This document shows, piece by piece, positions 50,950 to 60,529 of a stretch of 64,000 nt of DNA. The DNA comes from Veillonellales bacterium (GTDB lineage Bacteria; Bacillota; Negativicutes; JAAYSF01): positions 16,602 to 80,601 of the forward strand of contig JBDKTO010000065.1 in assembly GCA_039680175.1 (NCBI GenBank), in the 5' to 3' direction. The position numbers were made by a program, and so were the translations under genes. The notes beneath the pieces are model-generated. The model worked only from the letters and a program-made list of their open reading frames with translations, was not told the DNA's origin and did not search any database. How positions within the stretch are numbered: the first letter of the stretch is position 1; every line of letters starts with the position of its first letter.

Positions 50950-52630
50950 GCGAAACCACCTCGTTACAGGGAATACGGACAATTACCCTGGTACCTTCCC
51001 CTGCTTTACTGTCAATTTGAAGTCCATAACTCTCACCATAAATGCTTTTCAGCCTGCTATTCACGTTTTTCAAGCCAATACCGTCGCTGCTGAACGCCAG
51101 TATCTGCTGCATTTTATCCGCCGTAATCCCGATACCGTTATCGGAAATACAAATCACAACGTCTTTTTCTTTCCGGCTGATGTTGATAGCTAAGACGCAT
51201 TGATCCACTTTGGGAAAAAGTCCGTGCTGGATCGCATTCTCCACTAAAGGCTGAATGGACAAAGTCGGCACCAAGACAGCAAGCGCCGCTTTTTCCAGGT
51301 GAATTTCAACTGTCAGCCGACTGCCAAAGCGGCGTTTCACAATCTCAAGATAAGAATTGATTTCTTCGAGCTCATTAGCCAGAGTGATAAAATCACTTTG
51401 TTCGGCGAATCTTCGCTGCATCAAAACAGCCAGATGGTTCAGCAGACTTCGAGCCGTAGCGGGATCTGTACGGCAGAAGGACATAATGATATTGATGGTA
51501 TTAAATAAAAAATGAGGATTGATCTGCGCCTGCAGCGCTCTTAATTCCGCTTTTTCCCTCATGTTTCGCTGCTGGTCCAGTTCAGCCAGTTCAAACTGGA
51601 CTGACAGCAGATTCGCCAATCCGTCTGCGATCTGAATATCCACCGTGGAAATTTCATTCTCCCCGGTTCGGAACATCTTGACAGCACCGATACTCTTGCC
51701 ATGAGAGGATAAGGGTGCAACGATCCCCGATTTCAGCCGATCCTTGACTGCCGAATCATTCTCAACTACGAGAGCGTTTTGCACAACTGTTTTCCCGGTA
51801 GAAAGGGCCTGCAGCGTTGCTTGTATCCCAATCGGACTCCCCACCTTATAATGATCATCCCCCAGACCAATATAGGCAAGTACTTTTTCCTGATCCGTAA
51901 TTGCCACAGCATCGGTTTCTGTCAATTCGTAGATAATTTGCGCCGTTTTCGCTGCCGACTCACTGTTGAGTCCCTGTCGCGTATAGGGCAGCGTCCGGCT
52001 GGCTATTTTCAACGACAACTCCGCCGCCCTTGCCGCGTACAAGGCTTGCTCTTGTCTGATGTTCTCGATGATCACCATAAAAATGACCGCGCCGAGAATG
52101 CTTACAATCGTAGTGGGCAAGGCTATGATTCTTTCCGCTGCCCAGGCCGCTTCAAAAGGTTTGGCCAACGTCAGCACCATACCTTTTTGCACAATCTCGG
52201 AAATCAAAGCAACTGCAGCACCCGTTTTCCAGGTCAGGCAATGAAATCCGACTTTTTTTCTGACCAGTCCGGCAAAAATCCCGCCCAGTACAGTGGCCAC
52301 CGCGCATATTTCCGCTGTAAAACCTCCGACGGAATAGCGGTAACAGGCACTGATCACCCCGGTAATAAAACCGACAATCGGCCCTCCCATAAACCCGCTC
52401 ATAATAATGCCGACAAGTCTTGTATTGGCTAACGTTCCTTTAACCGGAACGCCGCTGTATGTCCCCACTGCGGATAATAAAGAAAAAATAAGGCTTAGTA
52501 TAAGCCAATGCGGTAGTTTGGACGGATTTTCAGCACAACGTATGATAAATTTGCTTCTTCCTACCAGATAAGCAGCCAAAGCAATAAAAGACATGTTGAT
52601 ACTCAGGTGCAAAAATAAATCAAGGTTCAT
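50939..52630 (-). CDS. LytS-type sensor histidine kinase
   Basis: A 563-residue membrane kinase. Residues 1-190 hold about six hydrophobic segments of the 5TM-5TMR_LYT type, with GIIMSGFMGGPIVGFITGVISA. A GAF domain follows (about 210-345; AVAITDQEKVLAYIGLGDDHY). Then the His_kinase domain with QINPHFLFNTINIIMSF (about 365-380, phospho-acceptor His) and an HATPase (NAIQHGLFPK, ICISDNGIGI, GLKNVNSRLK). Pairs of this kind sense small metabolites such as pyruvate or cell-wall stress. Next to a DASS anion transporter, sensing of a carboxylate is plausible. Start ATG 52630 follows GGGGA. Confidence 0.92.
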   Translation of the reverse strand: MNLDLFLHLSINMSFIALAAYLVGRSKFIIRCAENPSKLPHWLILSLIFSLLSAVGTYSGVPVKGTLANTRLVGIIMSGFMGGPIVGFITGVISACYRYSVGGFTAEICAVATVLGGIFAGLVRKKVGFHCLTWKTGAAVALISEIVQKGMVLTLAKPFEAAWAAERIIALPTTIVSILGAVIFMVIIENIRQEQALYAARAAELSLKIASRTLPYTRQGLNSESAAKTAQIIYELTETDAVAITDQEKVLAYIGLGDDHYKVGSPIGIQATLQALSTGKTVVQNALVVENDSAVKDRLKSGIVAPLSSHGKSIGAVKMFRTGENEISTVDIQIADGLANLLSVQFELAELDQQRNMREKAELRALQAQINPHFLFNTINIIMSFCRTDPATARSLLNHLAVLMQRRFAEQSDFITLANELEEINSYLEIVKRRFGSRLTVEIHLEKAALAVLVPTLSIQPLVENAIQHGLFPKVDQCVLAINISRKEKDVVICISDNGIGITADKMQQILAFSSDGIGLKNVNSRLKSIYGESYGLQIDSKAGEGTRVIVRIPCNEVVSRAV

Positions 52631-52690
52631 ACAATCCCCTTCTGCTGTGCAATAGTTTATTATTATTCTAACACCTACCAAAGGAATATC

Positions 52691-52725
52691 AATAAAAAGC
52701 GCCCATTTTATTTAGCAACGGGCGC
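52691..52725 (-). terminator. Terminator after the DASS transporter gene
   Basis: GCGCCC (52699-52704) pairs with GGGCGC (52720-52725); on the minus strand TTTTTATT follows. It separates the transporter from the downstream kinase-regulator operon. Confidence 0.72.
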
Positions 52726-52771
52726 CCCCAAAATTATGATAAAACAGTTTTTAAATTGTCAACATCCAGCA

Positions 52772-54268
52772 TTACATAATGCCCAGCCATTTCCAATAGG
52801 TTGCGCCAAAAACCAAAACAAGAATATAAGCGATAATCGTGAGGGGAATTCCTATCTTAATGAAATCCCTAACTTCAAATGTATCGGTACCGTATGCAAT
52901 CATGCTTTGCGGCGAGTTGACAGGCAGAATAAAGCCGAAGCTTACTACATACTGAAGCAGCATCGTCATCCCAACTATGTTAATACCTGTCGTCTCAACC
53001 CCTTGCAGTATGGAAATAATAATAGGAATCATGGCTGCTGCCAAGGCAGTAGCACTGGCAAAACCAAGATGAACAATAATCAGGAATGCCGCCATAACCG
53101 CTAAAATAAGCAGTGAAGGCATTGTTTGCAGGCCGAAGATCTGTACAATAATTTGAGCAAGCCATGTGGCCGCTTTTGTTGAAAGCAGCGCTGACCCCAA
53201 GCTGATGCCTACCCCGAATAAAATTACAGTGCCCCACGGAATTCTCGGCTGAGCCTCTTTCCATGTCATAACCCCGATACCGGGCATGAGCAGAATCGTA
53301 ATAGCAGCAATTGTAGTGGATGAAGTATCAAAGGGATGAACTATTTTTTCAGTTGCCCAGAGAAAGAGTAAAATCACTGAAATCCCCAGCAATTTCTTTT
53401 CATTTATTGTCATTGGGCCGAGTTTAGCCATTGCGTTTGCTATGGCCGCTTTGCCGCCGGCAATTTCATCGACTTCAGGCGGCATAATTTTGATAAGAAC
53501 AAAGTAAAGGACAAAAGACATGACGACAGCGTAAGGAGCGGCGGCAATAAACCAATGAAGCCAAGTAATGTCTTGCCCCAGCATTTTTTCGATAAATCCC
53601 AGAGCAATCATATTTTGAGCGGCAGCCGTCTTGATCCCGACATTCCAAATTCCGGCAGCCTGAGCCGTAGCAATCATCATGACACCGGCAAATTTACTTT
53701 TCCGGTCTACACCAAAGGCTGCGATGATGCCCAAAATGATAGGAGCTATGCATGCTACACGGGCAGTCGTGCTGGGAACAAAAAAGGCAAGAATAAAACC
53801 TACCAGTATGACTCCGGCAAGTACCTGATTGGTCCTGGCACCGATCTTAGACAATACAAACAAGGCAATCCGCTGATCAAGCTGTGTTTTTGTCATGGCG
53901 GCGGCAAGAAATAAGGCGGCGGCCACGAGGGCAAGTGCTGTGTTGCTGAAGCCGCCGATTGCCATACTTAAAGCCTTTGAGGTGCCGATAAGATGCTGCG
54001 GATTGGCCGTATCCGGGGAGGTTCCCAGCAGAAAGGCCATAAGGGTCATAATAATCGCTGCACTAACCGGATAAGATACAGAATCAGTCATCCAGACAAT
54101 TACAGAAAATAGCAGAATCCCCAACATGCGGTGTCCGGCGACCGGCAATCCTGCCGGTGAAGGAAGTGCAATAACAGCAAAGAGCATTAAAAAGCCGATG
54201 ATCAAGCCATACCGTTTCATAAAAGGTTCTTGTACTTGAGGTTCACTTAATGCTGTCATATTTCTCAT
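52772..54268 (-). CDS. DASS/SLC13 family sodium-coupled anion (dicarboxylate) transporter
   Basis: A 498-residue membrane protein with about 12 hydrophobic segments. Family features are WMTDSVSYPVSAAIIMTLMAF near residues 58-78, FVPSTTARVACIAPIILGI (SNT-like substrate motif, here STTA), and PVNSPQSMIAYG near the end, again SNT-like. These transporters carry C4-dicarboxylates, citrate, tartrate or sulfate with Na+. The start follows AGGAGAAG. Its promoter region carries a putative LytTR site, and the kinase-regulator pair is encoded directly downstream. Confidence 0.92.
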   Translation of the reverse strand: MRNMTALSEPQVQEPFMKRYGLIIGFLMLFAVIALPSPAGLPVAGHRMLGILLFSVIVWMTDSVSYPVSAAIIMTLMAFLLGTSPDTANPQHLIGTSKALSMAIGGFSNTALALVAAALFLAAAMTKTQLDQRIALFVLSKIGARTNQVLAGVILVGFILAFFVPSTTARVACIAPIILGIIAAFGVDRKSKFAGVMMIATAQAAGIWNVGIKTAAAQNMIALGFIEKMLGQDITWLHWFIAAAPYAVVMSFVLYFVLIKIMPPEVDEIAGGKAAIANAMAKLGPMTINEKKLLGISVILLFLWATEKIVHPFDTSSTTIAAITILLMPGIGVMTWKEAQPRIPWGTVILFGVGISLGSALLSTKAATWLAQIIVQIFGLQTMPSLLILAVMAAFLIIVHLGFASATALAAAMIPIIISILQGVETTGINIVGMTMLLQYVVSFGFILPVNSPQSMIAYGTDTFEVRDFIKIGIPLTIIAYILVLVFGATYWKWLGIM

Positions 54269-54307
54269 ACTCTACTTCTCCTCCTTTTATAAATATTCCA
54301 TAATTAG

Positions 54308-54376
54308 AATATAATTAATTATTTTAATTTGCTACAACATTTGCCTGAAGGGTAAAAATGGAATACTGAGAGGTAA
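54308..54376 (-). promoter_or_regulatory. DASS promoter with a putative LytTR direct-repeat operator
   Basis: On the minus strand the promoter reads TTGTAG (54332-54337), an 18-base spacer and TATATT (54308-54313). Immediately upstream are two 11-base direct repeats, TTACCTCTCAG (54366-54376) and TTACCCTTCAG (54345-54355), with a 21-base period. LytTR regulators typically bind such repeats to activate. Confidence 0.6.
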
Positions 54377-54385
54377 AATAGTAAA

Positions 54386-55459
54386 TTAAGTGAATTTTAA
54401 CAATAACTCATTATAAATAGTACTCGCCTGCCGGTTGATCTTTTCCGGTGCAAATTCTTTTGCCGCCAGCCGGGCATTCGCCCCAAGGGTTCGGCGATAG
54501 ACTGCATCAGAGCAGACTTTAGCGATTCCGGCAGCCAGTTCATACGGGTTCTCCCCATTTTTTACCAAATAGGCATTTTTGTCATGGGTAAAATATTCGT
54601 TCATCGGCGGGATATCGGCAGTAACAATACAGCAGCCGCTTGCCGCCGCTTCGATAAAAACCATGCCTAACCCTTCCCAGCGGCTGGGCAGGCAAAAGCA
54701 GGCACAATTTGCATACCAGTTGATCAAATCACTATTCTTAATGACCGGAAGACAAAATACCCTGTCCCGAATACCGAGAGATTCCGCCAGCTGGTAAATC
54801 GGCTGTTCATCCCCCCGGCCAATTAAAAGGCAATAATATTCCTCCGGCAGCAATTTCACGGCGGAAACTAACGTATCCCAGTTCTTTGACTCCACTTTTC
54901 TGCCGATATGCAAAATACATTTCCCTTGAGGAATTTTTGCCTCGATCTGACGCATAAAATCCGGTTTTATAACCGGATGGTCCACAAGCGAAAACTTATG
55001 AATATTAATATAGTCCGGTAAAATCCTGATTCTGGCCGGATCGACATGGGCAATCTTGACAACAGCCTCGGCTACCACCCGGGAAACACAAATAACCATG
55101 TCGGCAAACACCAGACTTGGGTGAATGAATGGTGCATACGTATCGTGTACCCCCACTGCGATGGGTACACCGGGAATACGGTTGGCTAAGGCAAAGGTAG
55201 CGGCTCCCGCCCCGCCGTATGTCCTGATTACGTCCGGAGCAATCTGCCTGATTGTCTCCCGATACTGCTCCGGCCGCAATCCGATGACCGTAAAGCCATT
55301 TGCGACTTGCACTGCCCCTAATTCATCATAGGGAGACAAAAAATAAACCTCTGCAAAAAAACCGCCGGGATTAAAATATTCAACCAAATCATCTCTGCCG
55401 ACATTGGTAAAATCCCGAAAAGAATTGATTGAAAAAAATACCAGACGTTTTTCTTTCAT
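54386..55459 (-). CDS. Glycosyltransferase family 4-like protein
   Basis: A 357-residue GT-B enzyme that transfers a sugar from a nucleotide donor. The C-terminal donor-binding half shows ILHIGRKVESKNWDTLVSAVK, CLLIGRGDE and PSRWEGLGMVFIEAAASGCCIV with the E-x7-E region (Glu in EGLGMVFIE). The N-terminal half starts RLVFFSINSFRDF and contains RTYGGAGAATFALAN. The acceptor is unknown. ATG 55459 follows GGGGG. It is not clearly part of an operon; it is divided from the TRAP genes by a terminator. Confidence 0.85.
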   Translation of the reverse strand: MKEKRLVFFSINSFRDFTNVGRDDLVEYFNPGGFFAEVYFLSPYDELGAVQVANGFTVIGLRPEQYRETIRQIAPDVIRTYGGAGAATFALANRIPGVPIAVGVHDTYAPFIHPSLVFADMVICVSRVVAEAVVKIAHVDPARIRILPDYINIHKFSLVDHPVIKPDFMRQIEAKIPQGKCILHIGRKVESKNWDTLVSAVKLLPEEYYCLLIGRGDEQPIYQLAESLGIRDRVFCLPVIKNSDLINWYANCACFCLPSRWEGLGMVFIEAAASGCCIVTADIPPMNEYFTHDKNAYLVKNGENPYELAAGIAKVCSDAVYRRTLGANARLAAKEFAPEKINRQASTIYNELLLKFT

Positions 55460-55572
55460 CACTTCTGCCCCCATGCCAGATACTTTTTTCTATTGTATTC
55501 GCCTGTGATTCAAAATGGGCCTAAGAACTTATAGAAATACGCCCTTATAAAAGCAACCCGTTTGAAATACTA

Positions 55573-55625
55573 ATAAAAAAATGACCAAACCGACTATCAC
55601 TAATAGTGCCGATTGGTCATTTTTA
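55573..55625. terminator. Terminator after the TRAP cluster
   Basis: ATGACCAAaCCGaCTAT pairs with ATAGtgCCGaTTGGTCAT (55581-55620), with T-rich tracts on both sides. It ends the minus-strand TRAP/acid-sugar operon. Confidence 0.82.
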
Positions 55626-55703
55626 TCTTAATCACATGGAGATTCACATGGCAGAGACGATCCCTGCTGGTAAATCAAAATAGATAAGCTATACTATTCT
55701 TAC

Positions 55704-56978
55704 TTATTTGATTGCCCAAGCAGTCATTCCCGGAATATATGTTATTAGCATCAAAACAACAAGCATTATCCCGATAAAAGGTAAAATTTCCCGGCTCAGT
55801 CCTGCCAAAGATACTTTGGATATATTGCTGGCTACATAAAGCGCCGTACCTACCGGCGGCGTTAGCAATCCAATCGTTAAATTGATAACCATCAATAAGC
55901 CGAACTGGGTGAGATTTACGCCTAACGCTTCGGCAACAGGTACTAATACCGGAACAAGCAGAATAATTGCCGGTCCGCTATCCAGAAACATTCCTACAAT
56001 TAACAGCAGAATATTGATTAGAAATAAAATCATATATTTATTATCTGAAACACTCAGAATTGATTCGGTGATTTGCTGCGGAATCTGCTCACTGGCTAAC
56101 AACCAGCTAAACAACGATGCCGTCGCAATTAGAAAACTGATTACCGCAGTACTATTTACGGCCGAAGAAAAAATATCTGGAAAGTCCGTCCATTTTAATT
56201 CTTTATAAATAAATTTACCGACAAATAATGCATAGACGGCTGCAACCACGCCGCCCTCAGTCGGCGTAAATAATCCCATTCGGATGCCGACAATGATGAT
56301 TACCGGCATCATCAGCGCCCAAATCGAATCCTTGAAAGCAGTCCAACGTTGAATCCCGGTCATCTTAGGTTCGACGGGGTAATTCCGTTTTTTGGCAACG
56401 TAATATGAAAGAAGCATAAATCCCAGGGCAATAAGTATTCCCGGCAGGAATCCCGCCACAAATAAATCACCGATTGAGCTGCCGGAAGAAACGCCGTAAA
56501 TAATCATGGCAATACTTGGAGGAATAATCAGGCCGATACTTCCTGCAGCTGCGACCAGCGCGGCTGAAAATGGCCGATGATAACCCCGTCTAACCATTTC
56601 CGGAACCATGATTGTACCAATCGCCGCTGTGTCTGCAACACCGGAACCTGATATTCCTCCCATTATAACACCGGTTATGGATACAACATGTGCCAGACTG
56701 CCTCTAATACCACCCACAAGCGATAGCGCAAAGTTTATAATCCTGCTTGTTATTCCCCCCTTTTCCATCAGTGCTCCGGCAAGCATAAAAAAAGGAATTG
56801 CCATTAGAGGAAAAGAATCCACCCCTGCAAACATACGCTGAATCACAACTTGTAATGGATAATCACCGGCAAAAAACATAGCTGCCAAGGAAGCAATCCC
56901 TAATACAAAGGAAATAGGCACCCCTAAAAACACAAGGACTATAAACGTAATGAATAATACAGCTATCATTGAACCCAC
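55704..56978 (-). CDS. dctM: TRAP transporter large permease DctM
   Basis: The DctM subunit forms the transport pathway of tripartite ATP-independent periplasmic systems, driven by Na+. The 424-residue product has about 12 hydrophobic segments, IPFFMLAGALMEKGGIT at about 60, GGISGSGVADTAAIGTIMVPEM, and PPVGTALYVASNIS near the end, all standard. Start GTG 56978 follows GAGGGTG, 4 bases after the dctQ stop. It is the last gene of the operon. Confidence 0.95.
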   Translation of the reverse strand: MGSMIAVLFITFIVLVFLGVPISFVLGIASLAAMFFAGDYPLQVVIQRMFAGVDSFPLMAIPFFMLAGALMEKGGITSRIINFALSLVGGIRGSLAHVVSITGVIMGGISGSGVADTAAIGTIMVPEMVRRGYHRPFSAALVAAAGSIGLIIPPSIAMIIYGVSSGSSIGDLFVAGFLPGILIALGFMLLSYYVAKKRNYPVEPKMTGIQRWTAFKDSIWALMMPVIIIVGIRMGLFTPTEGGVVAAVYALFVGKFIYKELKWTDFPDIFSSAVNSTAVISFLIATASLFSWLLASEQIPQQITESILSVSDNKYMILFLINILLLIVGMFLDSGPAIILLVPVLVPVAEALGVNLTQFGLLMVINLTIGLLTPPVGTALYVASNISKVSLAGLSREILPFIGIMLVVLMLITYIPGMTAWAIK

Positions 56979-56982
56979 GAAA

Positions 56983-57450
56983 TCACCCTCTTGTAATGTC
57001 TTCGCAAAGGTTTTTCAGCAGATAAAAAATCATCAGTATGCCGCTAATTGGCAGAACAATATAAATATACTTCATCGGAATCTGCACAGCCGCACTCATC
57101 TGGCGAGCTCCCAACGTCATCATTTTTATACCCGCATATACCAGTACGCCGGCAAAAACTATCATGACAAGGTAACCGAACACAAGTATTACTTTTTGAA
57201 GTTTCTGTGGAAAAGCCTTTACCAGTAAATCAAGCGCAACATGGGATCTGCTTCTCACTGCCAGTGCTGCCCCTAAAAAAGTCATCCAAATAAAAATATG
57301 CCGTCCAATTTCTTCCGACCAGGATAGAGAGTTGCTAAAAGCATACCGCGCTATCACCTGGGAAAAAATTATGGCCACCATTGCCAACATTAACAGAAAT
57401 GTTATAAATTTTAGAACAACATACAGCTTTTCTTCCAGTTTAGCAAACAC
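56983..57450 (-). CDS. dctQ: TRAP transporter small permease DctQ
   Basis: The 155-residue DctQ partner has four hydrophobic segments and the family motif SNSLSWSEEIGRHIFIWMTFLGAA... with R-S-R-S-H-V-A-L-D following. GTG start at 57450 after GAGGA. It lies between dctP and dctM. Confidence 0.93.
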   Translation of the reverse strand: MFAKLEEKLYVVLKFITFLLMLAMVAIIFSQVIARYAFSNSLSWSEEIGRHIFIWMTFLGAALAVRSRSHVALDLLVKAFPQKLQKVILVFGYLVMIVFAGVLVYAGIKMMTLGARQMSAAVQIPMKYIYIVLPISGILMIFYLLKNLCEDITRG

Positions 57451-57469
57451 TGTAGTCTTCCTCCATTCC

Positions 57470-57513
57470 GGCCGTCCGTTCTATCACTGATCTCCATGAT
57501 AGAGCAGACGGCC
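57470..57513 (-). promoter_or_regulatory. Intercistronic stem-loop between dctP and dctQ
   Basis: GGCCGTC (57470-57476) and GACGGCC (57507-57513) pair outside, TCTATCA and TGATAGA inside. On the minus strand no T run follows. Such stems often lower expression of the membrane subunits relative to the binding protein and protect the dctP message. Confidence 0.65.
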
Positions 57514-57533
57514 TTCTTTCAATCAATTTCCGC

Positions 57534-58538
57534 TTAATTGCCTGCAGCGATTATTTTATTATACAGTTCCATTCCATATTTTTCGGCGAATTCCTGATGA
57601 GTAGTCTTAGCCAGTCGAGCCCAATCTGTAGTATCAGGGGTTGTAACCTTCATCCCTTTGGCCTGTAAATCTTTAAATAGCTCGTCTGTCTTTTCTTGCA
57701 CAAGCTTATTCTCGTATTGAGTGGCTTCTTCAGCTGCTTCCGTAATAGCCTTCTGCTGTTCCGGCGTCAGCTTCTCCCAGGTCTTGTTGCTCATAGCCAA
57801 TATGACATATTCATATTTATGATTTGTTATAGCAATATATTTTTGAACTTCATTTATCTTCCCGGCCTGGATGTATGGAATTGGATTTTCTTGAGCTTCT
57901 ATGACATTTTGTTGTAGTGCTGTATACACTTCACCCCAAGCCATAGGCGTAGGATTGGCACCCATCGCTTTCCATGCGGCTACCATAGGAGGAATCTCCG
58001 GAACACGAATTTTAAGTCCTTTTATATCGTCCAGCGAATTTATCGGTTTGTTTGACGTCAATTGTCGCGGTCCCCTTTCCCAGAAAGACAAACCGCGGAT
58101 ATTGGAACTCTTTTGCAAATTGGACAGCAGTTCTGCTCCGACCGGACCATAGATTACCTTACGCAAATGATCTTCGTCCTTAAAAAGATAAGGCATCTCC
58201 ATAATCTGGAGCGAAGGCTCAAAATTGCCCAGAACCCCGGCAATCAATGCAAAATCAACCGAGCCCATTTGCAGCCCCTCAGCCATATCCCGATCATTAC
58301 CAATGGTAGAATTCGGATAAATTTTTATAACAATCTCACCATTGGTTTTAGCGCTTACCAGTTCGGCAAATTTCTTTGCTCCCAGTTGCCATAAGTCAGA
58401 CTCGCTTTGAATGTGACCAAGTTTTAATGTAATTTGTTTCTTTTCACCGCCTGCAGGGCCTTCTTTCTTAGTTCCGCCACAACCTGTAATTGTGAACACC
58501 ATAAATACCAGCAGAAGAAAACTAACCAACTTTTTCAT
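57534..58538 (-). CDS. dctP: TRAP transporter substrate-binding protein DctP, lipoprotein
   Basis: A 334-residue solute-binding protein. It has a lipoprotein signal, MKKLVSFLLLVFMVFTITGC, with Cys20 as the lipidation site (TITGC), then a DctP fold with KLGHIQSESDLWQLGA, the central GLSFWERGPRQLTSNKPI with the Arg that binds carboxylates, LKIRVPEIPPMVAAW and VYTALQQNVIEAQENP. TRAP binding proteins next to DUF1537 kinases have been tied to four-carbon acid sugars such as erythronate. The start follows GGAGGG. Confidence 0.93.
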   Translation of the reverse strand: MKKLVSFLLLVFMVFTITGCGGTKKEGPAGGEKKQITLKLGHIQSESDLWQLGAKKFAELVSAKTNGEIVIKIYPNSTIGNDRDMAEGLQMGSVDFALIAGVLGNFEPSLQIMEMPYLFKDEDHLRKVIYGPVGAELLSNLQKSSNIRGLSFWERGPRQLTSNKPINSLDDIKGLKIRVPEIPPMVAAWKAMGANPTPMAWGEVYTALQQNVIEAQENPIPYIQAGKINEVQKYIAITNHKYEYVILAMSNKTWEKLTPEQQKAITEAAEEATQYENKLVQEKTDELFKDLQAKGMKVTTPDTTDWARLAKTTHQEFAEKYGMELYNKIIAAGN

Positions 58539-58609
58539 AATGACCCTCCTCGTATAATAAGTTTTGAAAACAATACTCCGCTTATGCGTAGGCTCATTTT
58601 AAATCCCCG

Positions 58610-59215
58610 TCAATGACGTTGAATCATGCTCGCGGCCTCATTTCTCAGGTGCCAGGCAAGTTTTACACTTTCCTCCAGTTCCTCGGCGGCAAAAAATGCA
58701 TCCATCAAGCTATTACCACCAACTGCAAGGCCGTGATTCTGCAGCAAATAGCCGTCACTTAAATTTACTCTTGCCGCAAATGCATCAAACAGTTCCTGCG
58801 ACCCTGGTTTCGCATAGGGAATTAACCCGATTGTTCCCACCTTCATTCTTAGATACGGCGTATAGGCAGGTACTATATCCGCTGTATTTTCATGTGTAAG
58901 ACAAGACCACAACGTCGAATAAAAGCTGTGCGTATGAATAACTGCCTGTATTGAATCGCTCTTGGCAAATAAAATTTTATGGAGCGGCAGTTCCTTGCTT
59001 GGTGACAAACCGGAAAGTTGAACATCTTCTTCGGCAGCATTTACAAACGATGCTACAGTCAGGCTGCCAAAGCAAGTGCCGCTAGCCGTAACGTAGATCT
59101 TCCCTTTGTGTTTAAAGCTAAAATTGGCAGTAGAACCGGTCGTCCTCCCCCTGTCAAAAAGGCTTCTGGCAATCCAGACAGCAGTCGCTAATTTTTGTTG
59201 CAAGTCGTCATCCAT
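58610..59215 (-). CDS. Class II aldolase/adducin family decarboxylase, OtnC-like
   Basis: The 201-residue protein has the metal-binding motifs of class II aldolases: TANFSFK (usually GNxS), HTHSFYSTLW (His pair, about 93), and LLQNHGLAVGG (third His, about 155). In DUF1537 clusters such proteins decarboxylate 3-oxo-tetronate 4-phosphate to dihydroxyacetone phosphate. It ends just before the dctP promoter region and begins 4 bases after the kinase stop, so the two are co-translated. An L-fuculose phosphate-type aldolase is the alternative. Confidence 0.88.
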   Translation of the reverse strand: MDDDLQQKLATAVWIARSLFDRGRTTGSTANFSFKHKGKIYVTASGTCFGSLTVASFVNAAEEDVQLSGLSPSKELPLHKILFAKSDSIQAVIHTHSFYSTLWSCLTHENTADIVPAYTPYLRMKVGTIGLIPYAKPGSQELFDAFAARVNLSDGYLLQNHGLAVGGNSLMDAFFAAEELEESVKLAWHLRNEAASMIQRH

Positions 59216-59219
59216 ACTA

Positions 59220-60500
59220 TCACCCCCGCGTCATGTCCAACGCCCTTTGGAAAAAATCTTGCTGACCAAAATTGCCTGATTTCAGTACCAGCCGCAGTTT
59301 TTTACAGTTTAACGGTACCATAATGGGAACGCCGGGAGCTATACTCTCACCAATAATAAAACCATCCAGTCCCAAACCCATAATAACCGCACCAGCTGTT
59401 TCTCCACCAGCCACTACCAGCCGTGTGATATTATTGGCTACGGCGCGCTTGGCAATTTCAGCGATCAAACTTTCAAATAAGGCAGAGATTTTTTCCTGCC
59501 CAAGTTTTTTATTTTCTTGTACGACATCCGGGGTGTCGGAACTGTAAATCAATACCTCATGCCTTGAATTTACACAAACAAAATTCCATATATCTTCAAC
59601 AGTTGCTTGTCCTTGCAAAAACTTGGACGGCTCGATCTTGTATGCCGCTCCGCCATGTTTTATGAATTCATTAATTTGCTCTAAAGTAGCCTTGGAACAA
59701 CTTCCCGCCAGAACTATGCCCCGTCCCTTTGTTCCGCTTGTAATTCTATCTTCCTGGGGAAGCACACCGTCCTGCCGGTATTTGCGTCCTAACGCTGATA
59801 ACAAGCCCGAACCACCGGTCAGCAGTTTAATGCTGCCGAATACCTCGATGATTTTTGCCGCGTCTTGTTCGGTAATATAGTCAGGAACAATATAAAAATG
59901 CTGCTGTTTTTCTGCAAATTTCGCTACGTACCGGAGAATTTCAGATTTTGGTTTCATCAGCTGCTGTTTATTAATCGACAAACATGGATACTTTCCCTGA
60001 GGTTCCATAAGCTTGGCAATCTCTGAGTCCCACATCGGATTCAGGGGATGGCTTTTCATATGACTTTGGTCTAACGGCACCCCGTCTACGTATAGCTTTC
60101 CATCTTTAACAATGCGTCGATTAACCGGCAGCGCCGGACATATCACAGTATACTGCTCTTGATAATCTTCCAGCGTGCTGTCTATAGTTGGTCCAATATT
60201 GCCGTCTTTTCGGGAATCAAAAGTGGAGCAATATTTGATGTAGAACTGCTTGGCTCCACGCTCAGCCAGCCAGCGAAATGCCTGCCGGGTATCAGACACT
60301 GCCGACTGCGGTTCCATATTACGTGTTTTCATGGCAATCACCACAGCGGAACAATCGCTGGTTATATCAACATCTTTGAGCACCCCGTTAAGCAGTATTG
60401 TATTAATTCCCTCTTTCACCAAAAAAGATGCTGCATCACTAGCCCCTGTGAAATCATCGGCAACACAGCCCAATAATAATTTGTCATTGGCGTTACTCAT
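59220..60500 (-). CDS. Four-carbon acid sugar kinase (DUF1537, OtnK-like)
   Basis: DUF1537 proteins phosphorylate 3-oxo-tetronate or threonate/erythronate derivatives. The 426-residue product has the N-terminal DUF1537 signature LLGCVADDFTGASDAASFL (about 9-27), the substrate residues TRNMEP and KYCSTFDSR, and the C-terminal ATP domain with VVAGGETAGAVIMGLGLDGF and GVPIMVPL. ATG 60500 is preferred over a GTG three codons upstream, as GGAG then sits 8 bases away. It lies between the zinc dehydrogenase and the aldolase. Confidence 0.92.
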   Translation of the reverse strand: MSNANDKLLLGCVADDFTGASDAASFLVKEGINTILLNGVLKDVDITSDCSAVVIAMKTRNMEPQSAVSDTRQAFRWLAERGAKQFYIKYCSTFDSRKDGNIGPTIDSTLEDYQEQYTVICPALPVNRRIVKDGKLYVDGVPLDQSHMKSHPLNPMWDSEIAKLMEPQGKYPCLSINKQQLMKPKSEILRYVAKFAEKQQHFYIVPDYITEQDAAKIIEVFGSIKLLTGGSGLLSALGRKYRQDGVLPQEDRITSGTKGRGIVLAGSCSKATLEQINEFIKHGGAAYKIEPSKFLQGQATVEDIWNFVCVNSRHEVLIYSSDTPDVVQENKKLGQEKISALFESLIAEIAKRAVANNITRLVVAGGETAGAVIMGLGLDGFIIGESIAPGVPIMVPLNCKKLRLVLKSGNFGQQDFFQRALDMTRG

Positions 60501-60529
60501 GCCGTACACTCCCTTAGAATATTAACGCG

